64,000 bases of DNA from an uncultured Alistipes sp. (GCA_900539755.1 UQDC01000010.1:28052-92051), one strand, 5' to 3'. Shown: positions 25,239 through 34,730, counted from the stretch's first letter. The notes: a model not told the origin generated them from the sequence alone. Numbers and translations: made by a program.

Positions 25239-26993
25239 TTAGAAGGTCAGCTTAACACCGGCCAGCACATTGCCGCCCAATCCCCGATACATGTAGTAGG
25301 GATAGAGTTTTTGGCACGCCAGGTTGTTTCCTTGCACGAAGATGCTGACCGCTTTGGAGGCCCGATACTCGACTCCGAAATGGACGTCAACCGTTGTATT
25401 GATCTTCTCCCATACAGGGCTGGTAGCGCCGATCAGCAGTGGTTCACCCTCCAGTGCGAACCAACGACTCGACAGCAGTGTCGCACCCGCCGTAAGAATC
25501 ACCTTATCCCGGATGCTGTACCGTAAATCCAACCGTCCCGTAAAGTTGGGCACACCCGACACATGTTCGTAGCTCTTTTTCGAGAAGCCTTTATACTGCA
25601 ACGAAGCCTCGAGACCGAAGGCGCCCGATACCCGTCCTTCAAAATCGGCACCGACCGTCCACATGGTAACCGTATCACACATTATGTTAAACAGGTTTCC
25701 ATAAGAGACATACGATTCGTAATAATTTGAAAAAGTTGCCAGGCCTTGTGCATGGGTCAATCCTCCGTACACTTTATAGGAGAAGGCTGATGAGAAACTT
25801 CCCATGATACCGATCCGACCGTTATATTCCGAGGTATTGGCTACCGGCAGAGCCATAACATAGGGATTCATCGAGACCAATAAGCGGTAATCGTTGCTCT
25901 TCAACCCTCCGTCAACTTCGATGTACGGAACAAAATAGCCATTGGTGCCGTCATAACGCAGCGAAAAGCGCGGATAAAAATAGCATTTCGAGAAATCGTT
26001 GCCGGGATCATATCCGGTCATGCTGTTGTAGGTAATATCTACACCCAACGCAAAGTCAAATTGGTTCCCTTTATAGTGGTACAACGGCGCAACATGGATC
26101 ATGTGATTTTGCAGTTCACTGCGCTCGTCACTGCCCAAATACCCTTCGTAACCGCCTTGCAGCGTCACCTCATGCAAACCGCCGAAACGTTTGCCCAGCT
26201 TAAGTCCAGCTTTGACACCTGTTTCAGCCATATCAAATTTGTCACTGAAATAGGCAACCTCGGCTCCGATTTTGAAGTTGAAGTGAGACATGTCGGCAAA
26301 GGTATCGCCGAACGAGATTCGCCCCCGAACTGTCGTGAAGTGCTGACGCAATCCCGAAGCAGTCGTATCAAAGGACAGAGGCAGGGTGATGCGGGTCGGA
26401 TCGTAACCATAACCGTAACGGGTGACCATATCGTAATCGAATCCGACTTCGCCATCCAACACATACCTCGAACCGTAGCGCTGCCCTACAACACCGATCT
26501 TATTAAAGGTCTCACTGGCCGGGGTTTTCAGATCGTTGCCGTTTTTGATTTTGCTCCAACTGCCGTAGTGGTTCAGATAGGCTCCGAACAGCCCTTTCGA
26601 TTTGCGGGTCGTATTGAAATAGACATCAGCCACACTCTGGAACGGATATCCCAAAGCCGCCTTCACATAAAGCGGTTTGGGCTGGCGATAGAGGTCGATG
26701 TTGACCGATGCCGGACGGATCGGTGAAACCTCAAACCCATAAGCGATCGGCGAAGGAGTTATGCGGTATTCAACCTCAGGACGCAATTTGACCGTATCGA
26801 TCAAATTGGGTTTTACATTCAGTTTGTTGGCCTCGCTGACGGTCGGCTCATAGGCACGGGTCACCTCCATTTCGCGATTCAGATCATTGGATTTGGCCTC
26901 GCCCGACTCGGACGTTTTTTCACGCTGCTGAGCGGTAACCGACAGGTTGCAAGCCAACAGCAACAGCGTCCCTATTATTGTTTTATTTATCAT
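25239..26993 (-). CDS. TonB-receptor-like outer-membrane beta-barrel protein (no plug domain)
   Basis: 584-aa outer-membrane protein. It has a signal peptide (about residues 1-21, ending VTAQQ), an N-terminal charged linker (LNREMEVTRAYEPTVSEANKLNVKPN) and then continuous alternating beta-strand sequence rich in Tyr, Gly and Phe to a C-terminal Phe (GVKLTF). There is no recognisable plug domain or TonB box, so it is probably a passive or assembly-linked barrel resembling the barrel part of a TonB receptor. It starts 31 bases after the 994-aa TPR gene ends, so the two form an operon. Function is not known. Confidence 0.8.
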   Translation of the reverse strand: MINKTIIGTLLLLACNLSVTAQQREKTSESGEAKSNDLNREMEVTRAYEPTVSEANKLNVKPNLIDTVKLRPEVEYRITPSPIAYGFEVSPIRPASVNIDLYRQPKPLYVKAALGYPFQSVADVYFNTTRKSKGLFGAYLNHYGSWSKIKNGNDLKTPASETFNKIGVVGQRYGSRYVLDGEVGFDYDMVTRYGYGYDPTRITLPLSFDTTASGLRQHFTTVRGRISFGDTFADMSHFNFKIGAEVAYFSDKFDMAETGVKAGLKLGKRFGGLHEVTLQGGYEGYLGSDERSELQNHMIHVAPLYHYKGNQFDFALGVDITYNSMTGYDPGNDFSKCYFYPRFSLRYDGTNGYFVPYIEVDGGLKSNDYRLLVSMNPYVMALPVANTSEYNGRIGIMGSFSSAFSYKVYGGLTHAQGLATFSNYYESYVSYGNLFNIMCDTVTMWTVGADFEGRVSGAFGLEASLQYKGFSKKSYEHVSGVPNFTGRLDLRYSIRDKVILTAGATLLSSRWFALEGEPLLIGATSPVWEKINTTVDVHFGVEYRASKAVSIFVQGNNLACQKLYPYYMYRGLGGNVLAGVKLTF

Positions 26994-27024
26994 CGTCGTA
27001 TAATGTTCGTTATCCGATTTATCG

Positions 27025-30009
27025 CTATTTCAGTTCGTTGATCTTGCGCAGAGCCTCCTCAACCACACCATCATTCTTGTCTGCATATCCATCGACAATA
27101 CTCTGATAGGTGGCTTTGGCCTGGAAGGTATCGTTCTGCTGGACATAAATATCACCAAGGATCAAGAAGGCCTTACCGGTCCAATATTGATACGGCAGGT
27201 TCTGTTCAGCCATAGCAAATACTTCGCTCTCGGCCTCTTTCAGTTTCCCCTGACCATACAGAATCGAGACAATCCGGTAACGACTCTCAGCTGCCTCACG
27301 GGTCCGGGCATCGATCACCTTACGATAATATTTCAGAGCTTCGTTGTTGTCTCCCTGAGACTGCAACAGACGAGCTTTGGCAAAGTCAGCCTTGTGGGTC
27401 ACCTCAGCAGTGACATAAGGCGAAACCAACACCTCATCAGCCGCCGCACCCATAACAGCCAGATCCCCTCCGGCGATCACCGCAGTCATATATCCGTCAA
27501 GTGCCGCTGCAATATCGGTCGATTTGACCGCTACTTTGGAGAGGTTCTTATATAGGGTTGCCGCCTGTGAGTAATTTTTGTCTTCGAGTTGCATTTTGGC
27601 CGCTTGCTGTAAGGCCGGAACCTTATATTCGCTGGTAGGCATCGACCCTACCTCCTCGAATGCGGCTATCGCCCCCTGGCGGTTACCTTCTCGCAGCGAA
27701 CAGTCGCCCAAAGCATAGAGAGCCTCGATTCGGAACGAACCTTTCGGATTTTGCCGCAGGTAGTTGTCCATCAGATTCAATGCCTTAGCATAATCCCCGT
27801 TCTGGTAGATCCGATTGGCCGCAGCAAACGAGAGTGAATCCCGCTCGACAAGCGTCACATTCATCTCCACACCGCTCGATTTCGCATACGAAACATAGCT
27901 ATCCACATCGTTGTTGTCAACATAAATATTGCGTATGCTCAACATCGCATCCTTGGACTGGCGTGAAGATGGGAATTCGGCAACGATCTGTTTGTAATAG
28001 TGAAGCGCCTCTTTACTGTTTCCGAGGTTCTGATAAGTCAAGCCCAACTGAGACAAAGCCGGCAGATAATAAGGAGAATCAGGATATTTGGCAATCAGCC
28101 GTTTGAGCACAGAGGCTCCGTCATTAAACTTCTCAGTCTGTACATAGGTACGTCCCAATTCATACATGGCATCATCCACATAATCGCCCTTGCCGCTCGA
28201 AACGATATCGCGCAACGATTCGATCTTGCGATCACGCTGATCGAGCAAACCGAGCATCACGGCCCGCTGGAACTGGGCATAATCAGTCGCCGGAGCATTC
28301 AGACGAATCGCCTGATCGTAATTGTTGACAGCCTCACGGTAATCCCGTTGGGCAAAAGCGGCATCACCCAGTCGGTTGTAAGCATCGGCACGCAGATTAT
28401 CCCGCGTCGAATAGACCGAAAGGAACTTATGGAAACTATTAGCTGCATCGGCCCACCGTTGGGTATTGAAATAGCAATAGCCCAAATTGTAATGAGCTAC
28501 TTTGTTCTCATATTCGGTACCCGGTGAAAGGGTGATATAATCCTTATACAAAGGTATCGCCTTAGCATAATTCCCTTGACGCGCGTAAGTTTCTGCACGC
28601 CAGAATTTGGTCAACGCCGTATATTTGGCATTGAACCGGTTGGCATCCGCTACGTTGAACAACACAAGCGCCTGGTTGTAATCCTCATTTTGGAAACATT
28701 CCAATGCCCGAAAATAAGCGATCTTCTGTTTGGCCGATTTCACATTGTTGTCCGGGTTGCGAATCTGGTTGATTGCCTCATAAGCTGCCTCATAGTTGCG
28801 TGAATTGAAGTAGGCGGCCAACAGCAATTCGCGAGCCTGATCGATCTGCGGTGAATTGGGATATTGTGCCACGTAATTGGACAACGTGGTAATGGCCTCG
28901 TTGAAAGCTCCACCACCCAACTCATACTGCAATTTACCGGCATTGAGCATGGCTTCGCGACGAATTTCGGGATTGAAATCTGCAGCATAGGCCTGCGTAA
29001 AGGCACGCAACGCTTTTTGCTTGTCACCGAGTTTCAAATAGCAGTCTCCCAGATGGAAGGCCGCATTCTGTCCCAGCTCACCACCCTGTTCAGCCACGGC
29101 CGACAGTTGTCCGCTCGCCTTGGTATAGTACAGCCGGTTGTAATTGCTGTAACCGGCCAAATAGAGCTCCTCAACGCCCATCTCACCTCCAAGACGCTCG
29201 TAATTCTCAATCTGATCGAGTGCTTCCGCATACATCTGCTTGCGGAAATAGGATTCACTGAGGATTCGGGCTATTTCAATCTCTCGGGTTCCGGTCGCTT
29301 TGGCCATCAAGGGCACCCCGTGCTCAATCACATAGTCATAATTCCCCTGACGGAACTCGATCTGCAACAAATAAAACGGAATGATCGGCTCGTAAGCAGG
29401 CACATCGGCAATCGATTTAAAGCCCTCTTTGGCGGCATTCAGATCGCCCCGCGAATAATCGATATACGACTTATAATAGGTGGCATGAGGTGCATAAGCC
29501 GGATCTCCTGTGCACTGCCGGAAATAGTCATACGCTTCATCGGTATTCCCGTTTTGGAATGCGGCATAACCCGTGCGGAAATAGTATTCATCCTGCCGTG
29601 AATAGGGCAATTCGTTCGGATTCACGGTCAGCAGATGTTCATAAGCCTCGGCATACTCGCCATCCTTTTCAAGGACGGTTCCCAAAGCGAAATGAATATC
29701 ATTCAGATAGATCGAATTGGGATAATCCTCCACAAAACTTTCGAGCAGATCACGTGCTCCGTTCTGCTGACGTTCCGCCGCACACAATGCGATATAATAA
29801 CGCGTCCGCATCCGATACCCGGCATCATCGATAGGCATCACCTTCAGAGCCTTTTGAAATTCGATCAATGCCGAACCGTACTGCTGACGCTCATAAAGCT
29901 CAACACCTTTGTCATAGTGGTACTGCGACCCTCGCTCGATAGCGCTTGCAGGGCTCGCACATACGCTCGCCGCAAACAGAGCCGTCGGTATCAACCATCT
30001 CTTTTTCAT
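27025..30009 (-). CDS. Large periplasmic TPR-repeat protein
   Basis: 994-aa protein with a signal peptide (cleavage near SPASA, about residue 23). It consists almost wholly of TPR-like helix pairs from about residue 30 to the end; examples are GSALIEFQKALKVMPIDDAG, AITTLSNYVAQYPNSPQIDQ and ALHYYKQIVAEFPSSRQSKD. Many repeats have the P-x-S-x-Y ends typical of YbgF/BamD-like TPRs. It is the first gene of a two-gene operon with a beta-barrel protein. The pair suggests an envelope assembly or export role; this is inference from the architecture. Confidence 0.88.
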   Translation of the reverse strand: MKKRWLIPTALFAASVCASPASAIERGSQYHYDKGVELYERQQYGSALIEFQKALKVMPIDDAGYRMRTRYYIALCAAERQQNGARDLLESFVEDYPNSIYLNDIHFALGTVLEKDGEYAEAYEHLLTVNPNELPYSRQDEYYFRTGYAAFQNGNTDEAYDYFRQCTGDPAYAPHATYYKSYIDYSRGDLNAAKEGFKSIADVPAYEPIIPFYLLQIEFRQGNYDYVIEHGVPLMAKATGTREIEIARILSESYFRKQMYAEALDQIENYERLGGEMGVEELYLAGYSNYNRLYYTKASGQLSAVAEQGGELGQNAAFHLGDCYLKLGDKQKALRAFTQAYAADFNPEIRREAMLNAGKLQYELGGGAFNEAITTLSNYVAQYPNSPQIDQARELLLAAYFNSRNYEAAYEAINQIRNPDNNVKSAKQKIAYFRALECFQNEDYNQALVLFNVADANRFNAKYTALTKFWRAETYARQGNYAKAIPLYKDYITLSPGTEYENKVAHYNLGYCYFNTQRWADAANSFHKFLSVYSTRDNLRADAYNRLGDAAFAQRDYREAVNNYDQAIRLNAPATDYAQFQRAVMLGLLDQRDRKIESLRDIVSSGKGDYVDDAMYELGRTYVQTEKFNDGASVLKRLIAKYPDSPYYLPALSQLGLTYQNLGNSKEALHYYKQIVAEFPSSRQSKDAMLSIRNIYVDNNDVDSYVSYAKSSGVEMNVTLVERDSLSFAAANRIYQNGDYAKALNLMDNYLRQNPKGSFRIEALYALGDCSLREGNRQGAIAAFEEVGSMPTSEYKVPALQQAAKMQLEDKNYSQAATLYKNLSKVAVKSTDIAAALDGYMTAVIAGGDLAVMGAAADEVLVSPYVTAEVTHKADFAKARLLQSQGDNNEALKYYRKVIDARTREAAESRYRIVSILYGQGKLKEAESEVFAMAEQNLPYQYWTGKAFLILGDIYVQQNDTFQAKATYQSIVDGYADKNDGVVEEALRKINELK

Positions 30010-30217
30010 ATCGTCAAATATTTAACGCTTAACTCTTATTCTGTTTCACTCAGACCGGCAGTCAGACATCTATCACCAAACGGGTGCTTCAATCTGCGGT
30101 ACATTTTACAATATTCTCAATCAATTGCCGTCATTCTCTCTACCAAGTCCCTTTACATAAAGCTGACAATTCCGTCTTAACTTCTTTCCTATATTTTTTA
30201 ATCTAAATCAAACAATG

Positions 30218-31126
30218 CTACGAACGTTCCAGTTCCGCAATTCTCAATTTAGCACTACGGGAGCGCGGGTTCCGTTCGATCTCATCAACATCGGGAACAA
30301 CCGCTTTGCGGGTCAGCACCCGAAATGGAGTCAACACCCGTCCATAGAAATCTTGCTCTGCCTTCCCCTCGAAGTTACCGCTTCGCATAAAATTTTTCAC
30401 CAAACGGTCCTCCAACGAATGGTAGGTGATCACCACCAAACGTCCACCTGGAGCCAATGTCCGTACCGTCTGCTCCAGCATCATCTTCAAGGCCTCCATT
30501 TCGCCATTCACCTCGATACGAATCGCCTGAAACAGTTTTGCCAAAAACTTGCTCTCACCGCCACGAGGGGTAACGGGAGCAACGGCTTCGATCAATTCAT
30601 TGATTGTTCCGATCGGATTAACACTTCGACTGCGTTCGATACACTGCGTAATGCGGTGCGGGGAATCCAACTCACCGTAATCACGCAAAATGGCAGTCAA
30701 CCGCACATGGTCATAGTTATTCACCACATCAGCGGCAGTCAGTTGTGCACGTTGATTCATCCGCATATCCAGCGGAGCATCGTATCGGAACGAAAAGCCT
30801 CGCTGCTGCGTATCAAAATGGTGCGACGACACTCCCAGATCGGCCAAAATACCATCGACCCGTTCCACACCGAGATAACGCAACCAGGTATGCATGAAAC
30901 GGAAATTACTTTCGACAAAAGTCAACCGGGAATCTTCGGGCAGATTGGCCCGTGCATCTCTATCCTGATCGAATGCGTACAGACGGCCCTGAGGACCCAA
31001 CCGCTGGAGAATGCCACGCGAGTGTCCACCGCCCCCAAAGGTCAGATCGACATATACTCCATCCGGCCGAATATCAAGTCCATCAAGGCTCTCTTCAAAC
31101 AGTACAGGTACGTGATAGACACTCAT
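30218..31126 (-). CDS. rsmH: 16S rRNA (cytosine(1402)-N(4))-methyltransferase RsmH (MraW)
   Basis: 302-aa SAM-dependent methyltransferase acting on 16S rRNA C1402. It starts at MSVYHVPVLFEESLDGL, has the SAM motif YVDLTFGGGGHSRGIL (about residues 22-37), GILADLGVSSHHFD, and the C-terminal RLVVITYHSLEDRLVKNFMR. The start at 31126 matches the family; the longer frame has 36 unrelated codons running through the divergent promoter region. It is usually the second gene of the mra/dcw cluster, but here no mraZ, ftsL or ftsI is adjacent and it is divergent from glsA. A near-consensus -7 (TACCTTTA on the minus strand, 31151-31158) lies upstream. Confidence 0.94.
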   Translation of the reverse strand: MSVYHVPVLFEESLDGLDIRPDGVYVDLTFGGGGHSRGILQRLGPQGRLYAFDQDRDARANLPEDSRLTFVESNFRFMHTWLRYLGVERVDGILADLGVSSHHFDTQQRGFSFRYDAPLDMRMNQRAQLTAADVVNNYDHVRLTAILRDYGELDSPHRITQCIERSRSVNPIGTINELIEAVAPVTPRGGESKFLAKLFQAIRIEVNGEMEALKMMLEQTVRTLAPGGRLVVITYHSLEDRLVKNFMRSGNFEGKAEQDFYGRVLTPFRVLTRKAVVPDVDEIERNPRSRSAKLRIAELERS

Positions 31127-31175
31127 ACGAAATTCTTGAAAAAGACGTCGTAAAGGTATAAAAATTACCTGATTT

Positions 31176-31208
31176 TTTGTCGATTGATCTCTCAATATTC
31201 TACCTTTG
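31176..31208 (+). promoter_or_regulatory. Promoter of the glsA-glsB pair
   Basis: -33 TTTG at 31176-31179 and -7 TACCTTTG at 31201-31208, spacing 21. It lies inside the longest reading frame of the next gene, so that frame's TTG start at 31184 cannot be the true one. Confidence 0.75.
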
Positions 31209-31228
31209 TAGGAACAACATTTACCAGT

Positions 31229-32059
31229 GTGCAAACAAACGACATATTACAAGTAGATCTCGATAAGGTTATCGCTGACAAAAATCCGCGACTGGCCCGT
31301 CTGCTTCCCCGTTTTCTGAAGAGCTATCTGAAACGGATTATCCATCAGGACGAAATCAACCATGTCCTGCGCTCCTTTTCGCACCAGACACCTGTCGAAT
31401 TTATCCGTTCGACACTCTCTTACATGGAGATCTCCTATCGGGCGGTCGGACTGGAACAACTGCCCACGCAGGGTCGTTATCTTTTCGTCTCGAATCACCC
31501 TTTCGGAGGAATGGACGGAATGATGCTGTGCGACGAGTTGGACAAACGGTTCGGTTCAGGGCGTATCATCGTCAATGACATTTTGATGAACCTCGAGCCT
31601 TTGGCCCCGCTGTTTATTCCAATCAACAAACACGGCCGCCAAAATAGTGAATACCTACGCTTTTTCCGGGATGCATTGGCCAGCGACGACCAGATCGCGA
31701 CCTTCCCGGCAGGGCTCTGTTCCCGTCGCATCGCAGGAAAGATCTGCGACACCAAGTGGAAACACAGTTTTGTCAAAAACGCCATCGAAAGTCAACGGGA
31801 TATTGTACCGGTATTTTTTGAAGGGCGCCTTTCCAACTTCTTTTACAATCTGTCGTCGTTCCGAAAAAAAATCGGTATCAAAGCCAATATCGAAATGATT
31901 TATCTGCCGGATGAGATGTTCAGCCAAAAGGGACGACATTTCGACATCCATTTTGGCAAACCCATCCCCTGGCAGGAACTGGCAGCCTCAACCTCCGTTT
32001 CCCGAACCGCACAACAAATTCGGGAGATGGTTTATGCTCTGCATACTACACAAAAATAA
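31229..32059 (+). CDS. glsA: Lyso-lipid O-acyltransferase, probable GlsA (glycine lipid synthesis)
   Basis: 276-aa PlsC/OlsA-like acyltransferase. The catalytic block is VSNHPFGGMDGMML (H90 and D96, an H-x5-D variant of the usual H-x4-D). It is followed by PINKHGRQNS, the FPAGLCSRR block and VPVFFEGRLSNFFY. Such enzymes O-acylate N-acyl amino acids. Paired with the GNAT-type N-acyltransferase downstream, it matches the Bacteroides glsB/glsA glycine-lipid pathway. The start is GTG 31229, 21 bases after the -7 box; the frame's first codon would lie upstream of the transcript start. Confidence 0.85.
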   Translation: MQTNDILQVDLDKVIADKNPRLARLLPRFLKSYLKRIIHQDEINHVLRSFSHQTPVEFIRSTLSYMEISYRAVGLEQLPTQGRYLFVSNHPFGGMDGMMLCDELDKRFGSGRIIVNDILMNLEPLAPLFIPINKHGRQNSEYLRFFRDALASDDQIATFPAGLCSRRIAGKICDTKWKHSFVKNAIESQRDIVPVFFEGRLSNFFYNLSSFRKKIGIKANIEMIYLPDEMFSQKGRHFDIHFGKPIPWQELAASTSVSRTAQQIREMVYALHTTQK

Positions 32060-32155
32060 ACTGTGTCTCATCCGTAGAAACACAAACTTAACACACTTAA
32101 CGCATGGATTTTTCATGGATTTGTGTAAATTTGTGGCATAGATAAACACCCATTC

Positions 32156-33064
32156 ATGGAACCTATTATTCCACCAGTGGATCGCAGTCTGATCCTGGCA
32201 GAATTAACTGAGGAGAAGCTGCTCCGCAAGACCAACAACGGTAATAACGAAATCTACGTTGTCACAGCCCAAAACAGTCCGAACATCATGCAAGAATTGG
32301 GACGTCTGCGCGAACTCTCTTTTCGCGATGCAGGCGGCGGAACTGGTGCGGCTGTTGATATAGACGATGAAGATCTGGCTGAGGAGGGATACCAACAGCT
32401 TTTTGTATGGGACCCCAAAGCTCAGGAGATTGTCGGCGGATACCGTTTCATTGTATCCCGTACCACCCATCCCAAGCACATGTCAACGGAACACTATTTC
32501 CGTTTCAGCGACCGTTTCCGCAACGAATTCCTACCCTATACAATTGAATTGGGGCGATCATTTGTGCAACCCCACTATCAGGGCATTCGCCAAAACCCCA
32601 AAGGGTTGTATTCTCTTGACAATCTTTGGGACGGATTGGGCGCACTGGTTGTTACCAACCCCGATATGAAATATTTTTTCGGGAAGGTAACCATGTACGG
32701 AGATTACAACCGGGAAGCTCGGGATATTTTGCTCTATTTCCTGAAAAAATATTTCCCTGATCACGACAATTTGATTGAAGGCATCTACCCCATCGAACTG
32801 CAATTCGACACGGAAAAGATGGAACAGATGTTCTGTGGCGGAAATTATGCTGAAGATTACAAAATCCTCACTCGCGAAATCCGGAAATGCAAGGAAAATA
32901 TTCCACCGCTGATCAACTCCTACATGAATATTTCTCCTTCGATGCGTGTATTCGGCACGGTGACCAATCCCGATTTCGGAGGCGTAGAAGAGACGGGTAT
33001 TTTGATTACCATCAACGATATCTACCCGGTTAAATCGGAACGCCATTTCAAAATGGTAAAATAA
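32156..33064 (+). CDS. glsB: N-acyl amino acid synthase, probable GlsB (glycine N-acyltransferase)
   Basis: 302-aa GNAT-fold acyltransferase of the PF13444/OlsB-like type. Landmarks are LGRLRELSFRDAGGGTG near residue 50, QLFVWDPKAQEIVGGYRFI, LPYTIELGRSFVQPHYQG, NLWDGLGALV and KYFFGKVTMYGDYN. It is expected to transfer an acyl group from acyl-ACP to glycine, giving N-acylglycine for GlsA. It follows glsA by 96 bases. The products (glycine lipids and their hydrolysed forms) are known in Bacteroides as stress-related and host-active lipids. The assignment rests on recalled family features and gene order. Confidence 0.85.
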   Translation: MEPIIPPVDRSLILAELTEEKLLRKTNNGNNEIYVVTAQNSPNIMQELGRLRELSFRDAGGGTGAAVDIDDEDLAEEGYQQLFVWDPKAQEIVGGYRFIVSRTTHPKHMSTEHYFRFSDRFRNEFLPYTIELGRSFVQPHYQGIRQNPKGLYSLDNLWDGLGALVVTNPDMKYFFGKVTMYGDYNREARDILLYFLKKYFPDHDNLIEGIYPIELQFDTEKMEQMFCGGNYAEDYKILTREIRKCKENIPPLINSYMNISPSMRVFGTVTNPDFGGVEETGILITINDIYPVKSERHFKMVK

Positions 33065-33434
33065 GTTTGCCAGCATTAGGAGAGATGCTGCAGAAGGCGG
33101 TATTCACATGTTGCACGTTAGTGATCAACCTTCCATGCAAAATCTGTGAGATTGTCGAGGTTGTGCAGTTGCGTCCGATACAAACATCTGCATCAAGAGG
33201 AACAGACCATCTGTATTCTGGGCATCAAATCTTAATCGCACGACGATCTACAGTTTTATCAACAAGACTAAATTCCTAACTATATAAAACAGCAGAGCGC
33301 ACAGTAATCTGTGCGCTCTGCTGTTTTATCAGGTACTGCTAACTATTCATCAGTTCACAATCTAATCCCGCCTGCATAGTTATCAATCGACCAAGATCAG
33401 GATTTTCTACCATCCACTCAAAACGTATTATCCC
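33065..33434. other. Intergenic region between glsB and tatC
   Basis: A 70-codon frame at 33067-33279 has no family features and was not accepted. The long hairpin at 33286-33327 is the only clear element. Confidence 0.5.
33286..33331. terminator. Long bidirectional terminator between glsB and tatC
   Basis: A perfect stem of 19 bp or more (33286-33304 with 33309-33327) and loop TAAT, flanked by A on the left and T on the right, so it can work for both convergent genes. Confidence 0.92.
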
Positions 33435-34307
33435 TTATTCCGAAGCAGAGGACTCGTCTTGAGATTGTACTACGACAGCCTCAGTCTCCTCACGAGCCAT
33501 TTTACGTTCTACGCGAGATGCCAACAAAATGCTGCACTCATAGAGTCCGTACAACGGTATCACAACCAAAAACAAGCTAAAGATATCAGGCGGTGTAATG
33601 ATGGCCGAAACCACCATCAACAATACCAGTGCATGGCGACGGTAACGTTTCAGGAACGATGCCGTGATCAAGCCCACACGGGCCAGGAAATAGATCAGCA
33701 GCGGCAACTGAAACAACACGGCACATGCGATCGACACGCTCAGGACCGTAGTCAAATAGGAGCGAATGTCAATCATGTTCGTGATATCGGGGCTGGCCTG
33801 GTAACCGGCAAAAAAGCTGATGGATAGCGGTGCGATCACAAAATAGCCAAATGCCAAACCCGTAAAGAAACAGAGCGATACATATAGTACAAACATGCGG
33901 CTCTTCTGTCTTTCTCGTGGTGTCAGAGCAGGCAGGACAAATCGCCACAACTCCCACAACAGATAGGGCACTGCGACAGCTATTGCCGTTGCAAAAGCCA
34001 CCTGCATATGCAGGTTGAACTGACCGGCCAGCGCCGTATTGACCATATTGATCTTAACCTGGTTGATGCAAATCCGGTTATCACCGAAAACCCAGTATGA
34101 GAAATCGCACAGCCAGCGATTGGTTAGGAAATCAGGCGATTGAGGGCCCATCAATACCCAATCGATGACGAACTTCTTCCCAATAAAGGCCGCAATCATC
34201 ACCACGACTAACGCCAGCACCCCTCGTACCAGGTGTGGACGCAACGCTTCAATATGTTCAAAAAAAGTCATCTCGGTATCGGATGACTTTTCTCGTTTAT
34301 TGGACAT
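33435..34307 (-). CDS. tatC: Twin-arginine translocase subunit TatC
   Basis: 290-aa six-helix membrane protein, the receptor subunit of the Tat system for export of folded proteins. The N-terminal motif FFEHIEALRPHLVRGVLAL contains the conserved Glu of the Tat signal binding site. FATAIAVAVPYLLWELWRFVLPALTPRERQ and FGYFVIAPLSISFF are family-typical. The C-terminal tail is acidic. It lies 37 bases downstream of tatA in the same operon. Confidence 0.95.
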   Translation of the reverse strand: MSNKREKSSDTEMTFFEHIEALRPHLVRGVLALVVVMIAAFIGKKFVIDWVLMGPQSPDFLTNRWLCDFSYWVFGDNRICINQVKINMVNTALAGQFNLHMQVAFATAIAVAVPYLLWELWRFVLPALTPRERQKSRMFVLYVSLCFFTGLAFGYFVIAPLSISFFAGYQASPDITNMIDIRSYLTTVLSVSIACAVLFQLPLLIYFLARVGLITASFLKRYRRHALVLLMVVSAIITPPDIFSLFLVVIPLYGLYECSILLASRVERKMAREETEAVVVQSQDESSASE

Positions 34308-34344
34308 GATGTATATTCCTTACAAGGTAATTGGAACAGTCTGA

Positions 34345-34572
34345 TTATTTAGTCTGCTCGTCTTTAGATTCGCTCTTCGAAGCAACAGTTTCGTTGGTAT
34401 TCTCGGCTGTGTAATCTTTATTGACCGCATCTTTAAACTCTTTTACGCCACGGCCCATACCACGCATTAGTTCCGGAATTTTCTTACCGCCGAAAAGAAG
34501 AATTACTACCAACACTATAACAAGTATCTGCCAAGGGCCGATAACACCCAGCGGCAACATGAATGCTAACAT
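34345..34572 (-). CDS. tatA: Twin-arginine translocase pore subunit TatA/E
   Basis: 75-aa protein with one N-terminal membrane helix, the hinge FGGKKIPELMRGMGRGVKEFKDA (conserved FG followed by an amphipathic helix) and a polar charged tail. It is the typical single TatA-type protein of Bacteroidota; no separate TatB was seen here. It is the first gene of the tatA-tatC operon with a promoter at 34620. Confidence 0.95.
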   Translation of the reverse strand: MLAFMLPLGVIGPWQILVIVLVVILLFGGKKIPELMRGMGRGVKEFKDAVNKDYTAENTNETVASKSESKDEQTK

Positions 34573-34619
34573 ACGTTCAAACGTTTTGGGTTAATCAATG
34601 AATTGCATTAACTGCAACG

Positions 34620-34627
34620 CAAATATA
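34620..34627 (-). promoter_or_regulatory. -7 element of the tatAC operon
   Basis: Minus-strand TATATTTG, 47 bases before the tatA ATG. No clear -33 box. Confidence 0.55.
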
Positions 34628-34664
34628 ACATAAAAAATTTGATTCCCATTCCCTTATATATACA

Positions 34665-34704
34665 AATATTGGCGCCCGACCCGAACAAAGCCGAGTCGAG
34701 CGCC
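34665..34704 (-). terminator. Hairpin after the GH78 gene
   Basis: An interrupted stem (34671-34680 with 34695-34704) followed on the minus strand by AATATTTG. It is a plausible, weak terminator for the glycoside hydrolase transcript. Confidence 0.5.
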
Positions 34705-34730
34705 GCTATCACGAGACAGAATGGTCTGGA

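Noticed and set aside
26061..26726. 221-codon frame opposite the beta-barrel gene
   Set aside because: Shadow frame; the minus-strand protein has a signal peptide and a barrel C-terminus.
28864..29601. 245-codon frame opposite the 994-aa TPR gene
   Set aside because: Shadow of repeated TPR coding sequence on the other strand.
27025..30009. Repeats in the TPR gene as a DNA repeat array or CRISPR
   Set aside because: Similarity is at the protein level (TPR helices), with no regular DNA repeat-spacer pattern.
33067..33279. 70-codon frame right after glsB
   Set aside because: No family features, no promoter, and it lies between glsB and a strong terminator.
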